Source of the DNA: Rhizobiales bacterium NRL2
Lineage (GTDB): Bacteria > Pseudomonadota > Alphaproteobacteria > Minwuiales > Minwuiaceae
NCBI GenBank assembly: GCA_001664005.1
Contig: CP016093.1
Span: 875,001-939,000 of the forward strand
Length of the DNA stretch: 64,000 nt
Direction of reading: 5' to 3'
Part shown: positions 6,787 through 16,831 of the stretch, one piece after another
Position numbering within the stretch: the stretch's first letter is position 1
Layout of the letters: every line of letters begins with the position of its first letter
The notes under the pieces: generated by a model
The model's input: only the letters and a program-made list of their open reading frames with translations
The model's database searches: none
Told to the model about the DNA's origin: nothing
Translations under genes and position numbers: made by a program

Positions 6787-8009
6787 GCCGCCTGCTTCGG
6801 CGGCGGCGAGTTCTTTCCGGCATAGCCGTCGCGGGTCTGGGGCAGCTTCATGCCGAGCAGGCCGGAGGCGACAACCGTGCGCAGCACCTGAGCCGTGCCG
6901 CCGCCGATGGTGAACATGCGTGCGTCGCGCACCATCCGCTCCATCGGCGCATCGCGCGAATAGCCCTTCGCGCCGAAGACCTGCAGCGCGTCATTGGTCA
7001 CCTTGATCGCCATTTCCGAGGCGAAGACCTTGGCCTGGGCGGCCGAATAGGGATCGGGGAAGGGGCTGCCGCCGGGTCCGCGGCTGCGGGCTGCGCCCTG
7101 CAGCATCAGCCGCGCCGCGTCGACCTGGATCGCCATGTCGGCCAGCATCCATTGCAGGCCCTGGAACTCGGCGATGGGGCGTCCGAACTGGACCCGCTCC
7201 AGGGCGTAGTCGCGGGCATGCTCCAGCGCGCCGGCGGCGATGCCCAGCGCCATGGTGCCGGCGCCGACGCGCTGGGAATTGTATGCGTTCATCAGATCCG
7301 CGAAGCCGCGCCGGAAGCCGGAAGGCGGCATCAGCACTCGGGATTCCGGCAGTTCGAGATCCTCGAAGATCACCTCGGCCTCCGGGATCCCGCGCAGGCC
7401 CATGGTGGGCTCCCGCTTGCCGATGCGCAGGCCTTCGTCCTCCTCGCGCACGGCGATGAAGCCGCCGATGCCGAGCTCGCTCCCGTCCTCGTCGAAGGCG
7501 CGGGCGAAGATCAGGTGTAGCCGGGAGACCCCGCCGCCGGTGATCCAGTGCTTCCGGCCGTTCAGCACCCAGCGGTCGCCGCGCTTCTCGGCGCGGGTGG
7601 TCATCTCGGTCGCCGCCGAGCCCGCCTCCGGCTCGGTGATGCAGATCGCCGGCTTGTCGCCCGAAAGCACGAAATCGGCGGCCATACGGCGCTGCTCGGG
7701 CGTGCCGTAGGTCAGGACGGCGGAGATCGCGCCCATGTTGGATTCCACGGCGATGCGCCCGGTGACGCCGCAGACCTTTGCCATCTCCTCGATCACCAGC
7801 ACGGCGTCGAGAAAGCTCCGGCCCTGGCCGCCCAGATCCTTCGGGATGGTCAGGCCCATCAGCCCGGCGTCGTTCAGGGTCTTCACGTGGTCCCAGGGAT
7901 AGGCCTCGGTGCGGTCGATCTCCGCCGCGCGCGGGGCGATGGCGTCCCGTGCGATTTCCCGGGCCTTCTGCTGCAGGGCCCGTTCCCCGGGGCTCAGTTC
8001 GATCTGCAT
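6780..8009 (-). CDS. acdA: Acyl-CoA dehydrogenase-fold protein, probable 3-sulfinopropanoyl-CoA desulfinase
   Basis: A 409-residue acyl-CoA dehydrogenase fold with ICITEPEAGSAATEMTTRA (FAD/substrate region, about 122-140), WITGGG (155-160) and the C-terminal RDARMFTIGGGTAQVLRT. The usual catalytic glutamate of the YEGT motif is replaced by Gly370. From memory, the same replacement, with Arg at 85 (84 in the reference), AYNxQRVGAG around Gln246 and the tail MKLPQTRDGY, marks the Advenella enzyme that removes sulfite from 3-sulfinopropanoyl-CoA, giving propanoyl-CoA. It uses FAD but performs no net dehydrogenation. The match is strong along the chain. GAGGAGGAC precedes the start. Another non-dehydrogenating member of the family is possible, and no organosulfur genes are adjacent except a sulfatase 9 kb away. 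Confidence 0.75.
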   Translation of the reverse strand: MQIELSPGERALQQKAREIARDAIAPRAAEIDRTEAYPWDHVKTLNDAGLMGLTIPKDLGGQGRSFLDAVLVIEEMAKVCGVTGRIAVESNMGAISAVLTYGTPEQRRMAADFVLSGDKPAICITEPEAGSAATEMTTRAEKRGDRWVLNGRKHWITGGGVSRLHLIFARAFDEDGSELGIGGFIAVREEDEGLRIGKREPTMGLRGIPEAEVIFEDLELPESRVLMPPSGFRRGFADLMNAYNSQRVGAGTMALGIAAGALEHARDYALERVQFGRPIAEFQGLQWMLADMAIQVDAARLMLQGAARSRGPGGSPFPDPYSAAQAKVFASEMAIKVTNDALQVFGAKGYSRDAPMERMVRDARMFTIGGGTAQVLRTVVASGLLGMKLPQTRDGYAGKNSPPPKQAAE

Positions 8010-8023
8010 GGACGGTGTCCTCC

Positions 8024-8695
8024 TCAGCGTTTCGATACCATCGGCATGCCCCGGATTTCACGCACAAGTTTGCGCACCATGGCGGGCCGGAAGGCCTCGA
8101 AGCTGTCGGCGGCGATGACGAACGCACCGGGGCCGGCGATCAGCCAGTCCTGAAAGTACTGGCCCAGGCGCGGCTCGTCGCTGAGGATCGGCAGGCCGTT
8201 GATCGTTATTCCGCGCCGGATCGCTTCCGCCCTGGTCTCGCGCAGCAGGGGCGGGCCGCGGTTGACGCCGTCGCCCGAGAGATCGACCACCCGCCGCGCC
8301 GCGGGGAAAGGGGCGCGGTCGAGATGGTCGAAACAGAACCGGAGCGCCGCGCCGATCTTCGTGCCGCGGAAGCGGAAGGCGCGGGGCGCCGACCAGATCC
8401 GGGCGGCCAGCGCCTGCGCCGAGGCCGCGCCGTCGATCCGGGTCCACGGGACCACCACGGCCTGCTCGGCATCCGACGACCATTGCACCAGGGAGAGCGC
8501 CACGGCGCCCAACTCGCCACGCGCGATGGCGTCGATCACCGCGGGGTGGGCGATCGCCTCGGCGACGCCGCGCATCTGCAGGCCGTACTCGCCGGCGTCG
8601 ACGCTGGCCGAAACGTCGACCGCCAGCACGATGGCGACATCGACGGCCTGGGCACGGGCGGGGGCTTGCGGCAGCAGGGCGAGAAGGCCGACCAT
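8024..8695 (-). CDS. DUF1194 family protein (von Willebrand A-like), exported
   Basis: About 223 residues. After a short hydrophobic start ending APARAQA comes a vWA-like core: VAIVLAVDVSASVD (a MIDAS-like DxSxS), LVQWSSDAEQAVVVPWT, RGTKIGAALRFCFDHL, a second D in RRVVDLSGDGVN, and the C-terminal DWLIAGPGAFVIAAD with REI at the end. These are typical of DUF1194, an alphaproteobacterial exported family of unknown role. The start is uncertain. ATG 8695 gives a short signal peptide with no obvious ribosome binding site; an in-frame CTG just upstream (8707 or 8710) would lengthen it but would run into the leader of the divergent agmatinase-family gene. It ends 14 bases before the acyl-CoA dehydrogenase gene on the same strand. 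Confidence 0.75.
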   Translation of the reverse strand: MVGLLALLPQAPARAQAVDVAIVLAVDVSASVDAGEYGLQMRGVAEAIAHPAVIDAIARGELGAVALSLVQWSSDAEQAVVVPWTRIDGAASAQALAARIWSAPRAFRFRGTKIGAALRFCFDHLDRAPFPAARRVVDLSGDGVNRGPPLLRETRAEAIRRGITINGLPILSDEPRLGQYFQDWLIAGPGAFVIAADSFEAFRPAMVRKLVREIRGMPMVSKR

Positions 8696-8728
8696 GGCCG
8701 CGACCAGCAGAACCGGGAGAAAGCTTCG

Positions 8729-9694
8729 ATGACGGGCAACGCCTATGACTCCGGCCGGCTCAACCTGCCCTTCGTCGGGCACTGCACTTTCGCCAGGCAG
8801 CCCGTCTGCCTCGACTGGGACCGGATCGAGGCCGACGTCGCCGTCTTCGGCGCGCCCTACGATATGGGCACCCAGTACCGGGCCGGCGCGCGTTTCGGCC
8901 CCCGCGCGATCCGCGAGGCCTCGACCCTGTTCTCCTTCGGCCATGGCGGCGCCTACGATCATGAGGATGACGTGACCTACCTTCCCGCCGATCGGGTGCG
9001 CATCGTGGACATCGGCGACGCCGACATCATCCATACCGATACCACGAAAAGCCACGACAACATCGAGGCGGGCGTGCGGCGCATCCTGGACGCCGGGGCG
9101 TTGCCGGTGGTCCTCGGCGGCGACCATTCGGTCCACATCCCCTGCATCCGGGCCTTCGGTGACCAGCCGCCGGTGCATATCGTCCACATCGACGCCCATC
9201 TCGATTTCGTCGACGAACGCCACGGCGTCCGCTACGGCCACGGCAATCCGCTCAGGCGCGCCTCGGAGATGGCGCATGTCACCGGCTTCAGCCAGCTCGG
9301 CATCCGCAACGTCTCCTCGTCGAACCGCGACGACTACGCGGCCGCCCGGGCCGCGGGCTCCGACATCCTCTCGGTCCGGCAGTTCAGGAAGCTGGGCGTG
9401 GACGGCGTGCTGGCGCGGGTGCCGTCAGACAGGCGCTATTACCTGACCATCGACATCGACGGCTTCGATCCCTCGATCGCGCCGGGCACCGGCACGCCCA
9501 GCCATGGCGGCTTCCTCTACTACGAGATCCTGGAGTTCCTGCAGGGGCTGGCCGGCCGGGGCGAGATCGTCGGCGTCGACCTGGTCGAGGTGGCGCCCGA
9601 CTACGACCGCGACGGCACCACCGCCTTTCTGGCCGCGCAGTTGCTCATGAACCTGCTGGGCTTCGTCTTCCACGCCAGGGGGCGGAGCGCGTAG
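8729..9694 (+). CDS. speB: Agmatinase/arginase-family ureohydrolase
   Basis: A 321-residue binuclear manganese ureohydrolase. Metal-ligand motifs are intact: GGDHS (130-134), DAHLD (155-159) and the IDIDGFDP run (241-248). PGTGTP (252-257) follows, and the N-terminal GAPYDMGTQYRAGARFGP is the family signature. Agmatinase cleaves agmatine to putrescine and urea, but relatives cleave guanidinobutyrate, guanidinopropionate or proclavaminate, and the sequence alone does not decide. The ATG at 8729 has GGGAG nine bases upstream. It is divergent from the DUF1194 gene with almost no spacer. The downstream hairpin-rich repeat may act as terminator. Confidence 0.85.
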   Translation: MTGNAYDSGRLNLPFVGHCTFARQPVCLDWDRIEADVAVFGAPYDMGTQYRAGARFGPRAIREASTLFSFGHGGAYDHEDDVTYLPADRVRIVDIGDADIIHTDTTKSHDNIEAGVRRILDAGALPVVLGGDHSVHIPCIRAFGDQPPVHIVHIDAHLDFVDERHGVRYGHGNPLRRASEMAHVTGFSQLGIRNVSSSNRDDYAAARAAGSDILSVRQFRKLGVDGVLARVPSDRRYYLTIDIDGFDPSIAPGTGTPSHGGFLYYEILEFLQGLAGRGEIVGVDLVEVAPDYDRDGTTAFLAAQLLMNLLGFVFHARGRSA

Positions 9695-9760
9695 CGCAGG
9701 CGTCAGGCTTCCGGTTGATGATCGGTTCGACCCCCTCCCGCCTCCGCTGGCGCGGACGCA

Positions 9761-9786
9761 CCCTCCCCCTTGTCCAAGGGGGAGGG
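9761..9786. repeat. Hairpin within an intergenic C/G-run repeat, possible terminator of the ureohydrolase gene
   Basis: An 11-base perfect stem CCCTCCCCCTT/AAGGGGGAGGG with loop GTCC. It sits inside a C-rich then G-rich block (about 9729-9798) between the ureohydrolase and aminotransferase genes. Such blocks recur between genes in alphaproteobacteria. There is no T-run, so termination would not be classic. Confidence 0.55.
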
Positions 9787-9866
9787 CCGGGGAGGGGGAT
9801 TACTCCGTGCTGGCAAGCGGTTCGCCGTTGCCGCGCAACAATTGAAGCGTCAGTTGCGGAATTGTT

Positions 9867-9889
9867 CTCAACCAACTAATCTGGTTGAG
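9867..9889. promoter_or_regulatory. Operator-like inverted repeat upstream of the aminotransferase gene
   Basis: A perfect 8-base inverted repeat, CTCAACCA (9867-9874) and TGGTTGAG (9882-9889), with a 7-base spacer. It lies 37 bases before the aminotransferase start in a locally AT-richer stretch. The geometry suits a dimeric repressor or activator; a weak terminator followed by TCTTTTG is the alternative. Confidence 0.4.
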
Positions 9890-9925
9890 TCTTTTGTCTC
9901 CACCGATTCGCGCGACCGGCCTTCG

Positions 9926-11113
9926 ATGACCAATGCCCGCCTCGATCTGCTGACCGACTATCCGTTCCAGCGCCTGCGGGACCTGCTGGATGGCGTCGAG
10001 GGTGGGGGGGCGACGCTCAATTTCGCGCTCGGCGAGCCGCAGCTGGGTCCGCCGCCATTGTTGATGGACGCGCTGGCGAAGGACGCCGCCGGCTTCGGCA
10101 AGTATCCGGCGGCCAACAGCACGCCGGAACTGCGCCGCGCCATCGCCGACTGGCTCGACCGGCGCTATGGCCTGACCGGTGGCGCGGCGATGGATGCCGA
10201 AACCGAGATCATGCCGCTCAACGGCACGCGCGAAGGGCTCTACAACATCGCCCAGCTGGTGGTGCCCGCGGTCCGCGCGGCGACCCGACCGCTGGTGCTG
10301 GTCCCGAACCCCTTCTACCAGTGCTATCTGGGCGCCGCGACCATGGCCGGCGCCGAGGTCCACCTGATGCCGGCGACGGCGGCGAACGGCTTCCTGCCCG
10401 ATCTCGAGGCGCTGGAGCAGGACGTCCTGAAGCGCGCGGCGCTGCTCTACATCTGCACGCCGGCCAATCCGCAGGGCTCGATCGCCGACGCGGGCTATCT
10501 CCGCCGCGCGCTGGAGATCGCGCGCACCCACGACATCGTGCTGGCGCTGGACGAGTGCTATGCCGAAATCTACGACGAAACGCCGCCGCCGGGCGGGCTG
10601 GAGATCGCGGCGGCGACGCCCGGGCGGTTCCGCAATCTCGTCGTCTTCCATTCGCTCTCCAAGCGTTCCAGCGCACCGGGTCTGCGCTCCGGCTTCATGG
10701 CCGGCGATCCCGATCTGGTCGCGCGCTATGCGAAGCTGCGCAGTTTCGGCGGCGCGCCGCTGCCGAACCCGGTCGCGGCTGCCTCCACGGCGCTCTGGCG
10801 CGACGAGGAGCATGTCGGAAAGACCCGCGACCACTACCGCGCGCTGTTCGATCTGGCCGACGAGAAGCTGGGTAACCGCAAGGGCTATGCCCGCCCGGCC
10901 GGCGGCTTCTTCCTCTGGCTCGACGTCGGCGACGGGGAGGCCTTCGCCGCCCGCCTCTGGCAGCGCACGGGCGTGCGCGTGCTGCCCGGCGGCTATCTCG
11001 CCCGCGACGAGGCGGATGGCAATCCGGGCCGGCCCTTCGTCCGCGTCGCCCTGGTGCACGACCGCGAGACCGTGGCCGACGCGCTCACCAAGATTTCCGA
11101 ACTGATGGAGTAG
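9926..11113 (+). CDS. Class I/II pyridoxal-phosphate aminotransferase (DapC-like)
   Basis: A 395-residue fold-type I aminotransferase. Visible residues are the NG-T motif around LNGTREG (98-104), Asn181 in TPANPQG, the cofactor-ring aspartate and tyrosine in DECY (209-212), the Schiff-base lysine K246 in HSLSKRSSAPGLRSGF, and the C-terminal PGG/R carboxylate-binding region. The N-terminal DYPFQRLRDLL and FALGEPQ resemble the succinyl-diaminopimelate aminotransferases (DapC) of this class, and dapE is 3 kb away on the other strand, but substrate assignment remains inference. The ATG at 9926 is the conserved start; a longer frame upstream runs through repeat DNA. ftsK begins 6 bases after its stop. 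Confidence 0.85.
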   Translation: MTNARLDLLTDYPFQRLRDLLDGVEGGGATLNFALGEPQLGPPPLLMDALAKDAAGFGKYPAANSTPELRRAIADWLDRRYGLTGGAAMDAETEIMPLNGTREGLYNIAQLVVPAVRAATRPLVLVPNPFYQCYLGAATMAGAEVHLMPATAANGFLPDLEALEQDVLKRAALLYICTPANPQGSIADAGYLRRALEIARTHDIVLALDECYAEIYDETPPPGGLEIAAATPGRFRNLVVFHSLSKRSSAPGLRSGFMAGDPDLVARYAKLRSFGGAPLPNPVAAASTALWRDEEHVGKTRDHYRALFDLADEKLGNRKGYARPAGGFFLWLDVGDGEAFAARLWQRTGVRVLPGGYLARDEADGNPGRPFVRVALVHDRETVADALTKISELME

Positions 11114-11119
11114 TCCGCC

Positions 11120-13429
11120 ATGGCCGGATCCACCGCCAGCAGAACCGGCATCTCCTTCGCCGCGCCTGAACTGAAACGCTTCCTCGGCCGGCGTCTGGTC
11201 GAACTCGCCGGCGTGGTTCTGGCCGCGGTCGTCCTGGCGGCCATCGTCGCCGTCGCCAGCCATGACCCGGCGGACCCGAGCTGGAACCGCGCCGGGGCGG
11301 GCGAGACTGCGAACCTGCTGGGTCCGGCAGGCGCGGTGTTTGCCGATCTGATGCTGCAACTCACGGGCCCGATCGCCCTGATCGTGCTGGCCGTACCCTT
11401 CTGTCACGCGCTCCGCATCATCGCCCACCGGCCGGCATCCGCCCTGCGCTGGCGCGGCGCCGTGACGGTGTTCGCCGCCTGCGGCGGGGCCATGGGGCTC
11501 GGTGCGCTGGCGCCCTGGTTCGCCGCGCCGCCGGCGCATTTCGGCGGCGTGCTCGGCGCCGCGGGCGCCGGCATGGCCGCCTTCATCGACGGCGCGCCGG
11601 TCTGGGCCGGCGCAGCCACAGGCGCGTTGCTGGCCATCTTCGCCTTTGCCGGACTGGCCTGGGCCAGCGCCGTGCCGCCGGGCTGGATGGCGCTGCCCTT
11701 CTCGGCGCTGGGCGGCCTGACCCGCCGCCGCGGGACGGACGCCGGCCGGGACGATGCCGCAGACGAAAGAGAGACGGTCTCGGAGCGCCGGACCGCGAAG
11801 CCCAAGAAGACGAAGGCCACGAAGACGCAGCGGGTCGCACCGACGCCGGCCCGCACCAGGCCCGGCCAACGCGCGGCAAAGGAGCGCGAGCCCGAACTCG
11901 ACCTCGGCGCGAAGGACGGCGAGGAGCCGAAACTGCCGCCGCTCGGCCTGCTCTACGAGCCCACGGCGGAAGACTATCCCGCCCGCGCCGGCGCCGATGC
12001 GCTGGAGCAGAACGCGCGCATGCTGGAGAGCGTTCTCGACGACTTCGGCGTCAAGGGCGAGATCACCGATGTCCGCCCCGGTCCGGTGGTCACCCTCTAC
12101 GAGTTGAAACCGGCCCCGGGCACGAAGTCCTCGCGCGTCATCGGGCTGGCCGACGACATCGCCCGCTCGATGAGCGCCATCTCCGCCCGCGTCGCCGTGG
12201 TGCCGGGACGCGACGCGCTGGGCATCGAACTGCCCAACAACACCCGCGAGGTGGTCTATCTGCGCGAGATGCTGGCCTCGGCGGCGTTCGAGAAGAACCC
12301 GGGCACGCTGGCGCTGGCGCTGGGCAAGGACATCGGCGGCGAGCCGGTCTTCGCGGACCTGGCCCGCATGCCGCACCTGCTGATCGCGGGCACCACCGGC
12401 TCGGGCAAGTCGGTCGCCGTCAACACCATGATCCTGTCGCTCCTCTACCGCATGACGCCGGAGCAGTGCCGCATGATCATGATCGACCCGAAGATGCTGG
12501 AGCTGTCGGTCTACGAGGGCATTCCCCACCTGCTGACGCCGGTGGTCACCGAGCCGAAGAAGGCGGTCGTGGCGCTGAAATGGGCGGTCAAGGAGATGGA
12601 ATCCCGCTACCGCAAGATGTCGGACCTGAACGTCCGCAACATCGCCGCCTTCAACGAGCGGGTGAAGGAAGCGACAGCGAAGGGCGAGACGCTGTCCAAG
12701 CGGGTGCAGACGGGCTTCGACCCCGAGACCGATGAGCCGGCCTACGAGGACGTGCCGCTGGACACCGAGCCGATGCCGCAGATCGTCATCGTCGTCGACG
12801 AGATGGCCGACCTGATGCTGGTCGCCGGCAAGGACATCGAGGGCGCGATCCAGCGCCTGGCGCAGATGGCGCGGGCCGCCGGCATCCACCTGATCATGGC
12901 CACCCAGCGCCCGTCGGTGGACGTCATTACCGGCACCATCAAGGCCAACTTCCCGACCCGCATCAGCTTCTCGGTCACCTCCAAGATCGACAGCCGCACC
13001 ATCCTGGGCGAGCAGGGCGCCGAGCAGCTGCTGGGTCAGGGCGACATGCTCTACATGCCGAACGGCTCGCGGATCGTGCGCGTGCACGGCCCCTTCGTCT
13101 CCGACGGCGACGTGGAGAAGATCACCCGCTGGCTGGCGAAGACCGGACGTCCCCAGTACCTGGAGGACGTCACCAAGGAGCCCGAGGACGACGGCGACGG
13201 CTTTACCGGCGAGGGCGGCGGGTCGTCGGACGATCCGCTGTTCGACCAGGCGGTGGAGGTCGTGGCGCGCTCGGGCAAGGCGTCGACCAGCTTCGTCCAG
13301 CGCCAGCTCAAGATCGGCTACAACCGCGCCGCCCGCATCGTCGAGCAGATGGAGGAAGAGGGCATGGTCTCGGCCGCGGACCATGTCGGCAAGCGCGAGG
13401 TCCTGCTGCGCAATCCGGACCAGGACTGA
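11120..13429 (+). CDS. ftsK: DNA translocase FtsK
   Basis: A 769-residue septal DNA pump that drives chromosome segregation and XerCD dimer resolution. Four hydrophobic segments lie in the first 190 residues, as in other FtsK proteins. A charged linker (about 205-265) is short compared with enterobacterial FtsK. The RecA-like motor follows, with Walker A GTTGSGKS (424-431), the strand [13 protein letters not shown] (Walker B) and [12 protein letters not shown]. The C-terminal winged-helix gamma domain (about 703-769, from [11 protein letters not shown] to HVGKREVLL) reads KOPS sequences. It starts 6 bases after the aminotransferase and is probably co-transcribed. All key residues are present. 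Confidence 0.97.
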   Translation: MAGSTASRTGISFAAPELKRFLGRRLVELAGVVLAAVVLAAIVAVASHDPADPSWNRAGAGETANLLGPAGAVFADLMLQLTGPIALIVLAVPFCHALRIIAHRPASALRWRGAVTVFAACGGAMGLGALAPWFAAPPAHFGGVLGAAGAGMAAFIDGAPVWAGAATGALLAIFAFAGLAWASAVPPGWMALPFSALGGLTRRRGTDAGRDDAADERETVSERRTAKPKKTKATKTQRVAPTPARTRPGQRAAKEREPELDLGAKDGEEPKLPPLGLLYEPTAEDYPARAGADALEQNARMLESVLDDFGVKGEITDVRPGPVVTLYELKPAPGTKSSRVIGLADDIARSMSAISARVAVVPGRDALGIELPNNTREVVYLREMLASAAFEKNPGTLALALGKDIGGEPVFADLARMPHLLIAGTTGSGKSVAVNTMILSLLYRMTPEQCRMIMIDPKMLELSVYEGIPHLLTPVVTEPKKAVVALKWAVKEMESRYRKMSDLNVRNIAAFNERVKEATAKGETLSKRVQTGFDPETDEPAYEDVPLDTEPMPQIVIVVDEMADLMLVAGKDIEGAIQRLAQMARAAGIHLIMATQRPSVDVITGTIKANFPTRISFSVTSKIDSRTILGEQGAEQLLGQGDMLYMPNGSRIVRVHGPFVSDGDVEKITRWLAKTGRPQYLEDVTKEPEDDGDGFTGEGGGSSDDPLFDQAVEVVARSGKASTSFVQRQLKIGYNRAARIVEQMEEEGMVSAADHVGKREVLLRNPDQD

Positions 13430-13518
13430 TGACCCGGCCCTGACCCGGGCCTCTGCGCTTGCCACTCAGCGCACTCCGGGGCTATGCCGGAACCGGAACA
13501 GATCCGGAGGAACGCGCC

Positions 13519-15324
<1,806 letters not shown>

Positions 15325-15352
15325 GCGCGTCGGAGAAGGCTGGCTCGTTTTG

Positions 15353-15450
15353 AAATGGGTCCCGGGATCGAGTCCCGGGACGGGCAGAATTTGTCGCGAC
15401 GTTGATGAAAACCCCCGACCCGCAGCGGGACTTGATCCCGCTGCCCAGCA
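15353..15450. repeat. Intergenic palindromic repeat
   Basis: Two inverted units lie between converging genes. One is GTCCCGGGATCGAGTCCCGGGAC (around 15359-15381); the other is AGCGGGACTTGATCCCGCT (around 15424-15442). Both carry the 'cgggatcaagtcccg'-type core seen again near 61960. They can fold on either strand and may serve as a bidirectional terminator. Confidence 0.6.
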
Positions 15451-15459
15451 GGCCTCGGT

Positions 15460-16800
15460 TCAGGTCCGGAACGCGTCTTCCATCTCGCGGCGGAAGGCGA
15501 CCGTCGGGTCGGCGGAGTCGAATTCGACGTCGTCCCAGGTGACGGCTGCATCCTCGGCGATGTCGCGTTTCAGCTTCACCCCGTGGGCCAGGCCGAGCGG
15601 CAGCACGCCGGCCTTGAGCGATTCATCGGCGCGCATCAGCCGGCCAAAGACCGTGTAGCCGCCTTCACCGTCCAGCATCTCGCCGGCCTTCAGCGGGCGC
15701 TTGGCGGTGGCGGCGACGTCGCCGCGGAAGCCGCCGGTCGCACCCGTCGCCTCGCCGCGCAGCGCCACCGAGGCGACCGAGATGCCGAGCTCCAGACCGA
15801 TCAGGTGATAGGGCCGCCAGAGCGCGGCATAGTCGCCGGTGTCGTCGACCACGAGGCCATAGTCCGAGAAGCAGCGGCGGACGTACTCGTCCGGCGCCTT
15901 GAAGGTGACATAGGTGCCCCAGCGCAGGTCGTTCGGCACGGGCGCGCCGTCGCGGGTCTCGCAGGAGACGACCTCGACAGTGCCCTCGTGCTCCAGCACG
16001 CCGCCCAGATTGTGCGGGCGCAGGATCGAGCAGAGCTCTTCCACCGCCGCGGGCGGGAAGCCCAGACCATGGCTCTGCGGCGTCAGTCCGCAGGCATTGG
16101 CCACCGCCGCCATCTCGATCGCCGACTTGGTGCCGTCCAGGAAGGAATTGAACATCTGCGGGTTCATGCCGGAGGCGGCGGCGTGTTCCGCGGTCAGGCC
16201 GTAGTAATCCCAGACCGTGTCCGGCGTGGAGCGGTGATAGACCGGGCGGTACTTGGTGCCCTTGCCGGCGCAGACCACCTCCAGGCCGATGGCGCGCGCC
16301 CAGTCGACCTGCTCGGAAATCAGCGCCGGCTGGTCGCCATAGGCCATGGAGCAGACCACGCCGGCCTCGGCCGCGCGCCGCGCCAGCAGCGGCCCGGCCA
16401 GCACGTCGGCCTCGACATTGACCATGACCACGTGGCGCCTGTTGCGGAAGGCCGCGAGCGCATGCTGGATGCCCGCCGCCGGATGCCCCGTGGCGTCGAT
16501 CACCACGTCCAGACCGTCCGCCTCGATCAGCTTCATCGCGTCCTGTCCGCACCAGGTCTTGCCGGTCGTCAGCGCGTCGGCCGGATCGATCGCGTCGATC
16601 CGTTCGTCGGGCCAGCCCGTGGTGCGGCAGCTTTCGGCGGCGCGGCCCTCGGCCAGGTCGACCACGCCAAGCAGGTGCATGCCGGGCGTCCGGCGGCACT
16701 GGGCCAGGAACATGGAGCCGAACTTGCCGGCTCCGATCAGTCCGACGCGGACGGGCTTGCCCTTCGCCTCGGCTTCCTGCAGCAGACGGTAGAGATTCAT
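15460..16800 (-). CDS. NAD(P)-binding homoserine-dehydrogenase-like oxidoreductase with C-terminal SAF-like domain
   Basis: A 446-residue protein. A Rossmann domain opens with VRVGLIGAGKFGSM (GxGxxG at 23-28), followed by VVDLAEGRAAE and DVVIDATGHPAAGIQHA, typical of Gfo/Idh and homoserine-dehydrogenase-like folds. The middle has KGTKYRPVYHRSTPDTVWDYYGLT. The last ~90 residues (from about 355) read as a SAF domain: KRPLKAGEMLDGEGGYTVFG and SLKAGVLPLGLAHGVKLKRDI. Proteins of this architecture occur in sugar-acid and polyol catabolism, but no reaction can be assigned. AGGGAGG precedes the ATG. It lies 31 bases downstream of the sulfatase gene on the same strand, so both probably belong to one operon. 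Confidence 0.8.
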   Translation of the reverse strand: MNLYRLLQEAEAKGKPVRVGLIGAGKFGSMFLAQCRRTPGMHLLGVVDLAEGRAAESCRTTGWPDERIDAIDPADALTTGKTWCGQDAMKLIEADGLDVVIDATGHPAAGIQHALAAFRNRRHVVMVNVEADVLAGPLLARRAAEAGVVCSMAYGDQPALISEQVDWARAIGLEVVCAGKGTKYRPVYHRSTPDTVWDYYGLTAEHAAASGMNPQMFNSFLDGTKSAIEMAAVANACGLTPQSHGLGFPPAAVEELCSILRPHNLGGVLEHEGTVEVVSCETRDGAPVPNDLRWGTYVTFKAPDEYVRRCFSDYGLVVDDTGDYAALWRPYHLIGLELGISVASVALRGEATGATGGFRGDVAATAKRPLKAGEMLDGEGGYTVFGRLMRADESLKAGVLPLGLAHGVKLKRDIAEDAAVTWDDVEFDSADPTVAFRREMEDAFRT

Positions 16801-16831
16801 GGTCGAGGCCTCCCTGGCGTTGCGGCGCGTC

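Noticed and set aside
9800-13465. A very long minus-strand open frame of over 1200 codons opposite ftsK and the aminotransferase
   Set aside because: It mirrors the codon pattern of the two real genes on the other strand, is arginine-, alanine- and histidine-rich without domains, and has no ribosome binding site. High G+C DNA makes such antisense frames routinely; others opposite pheT, sufS, the sulfatase and the phage genes were dismissed for the same reason.
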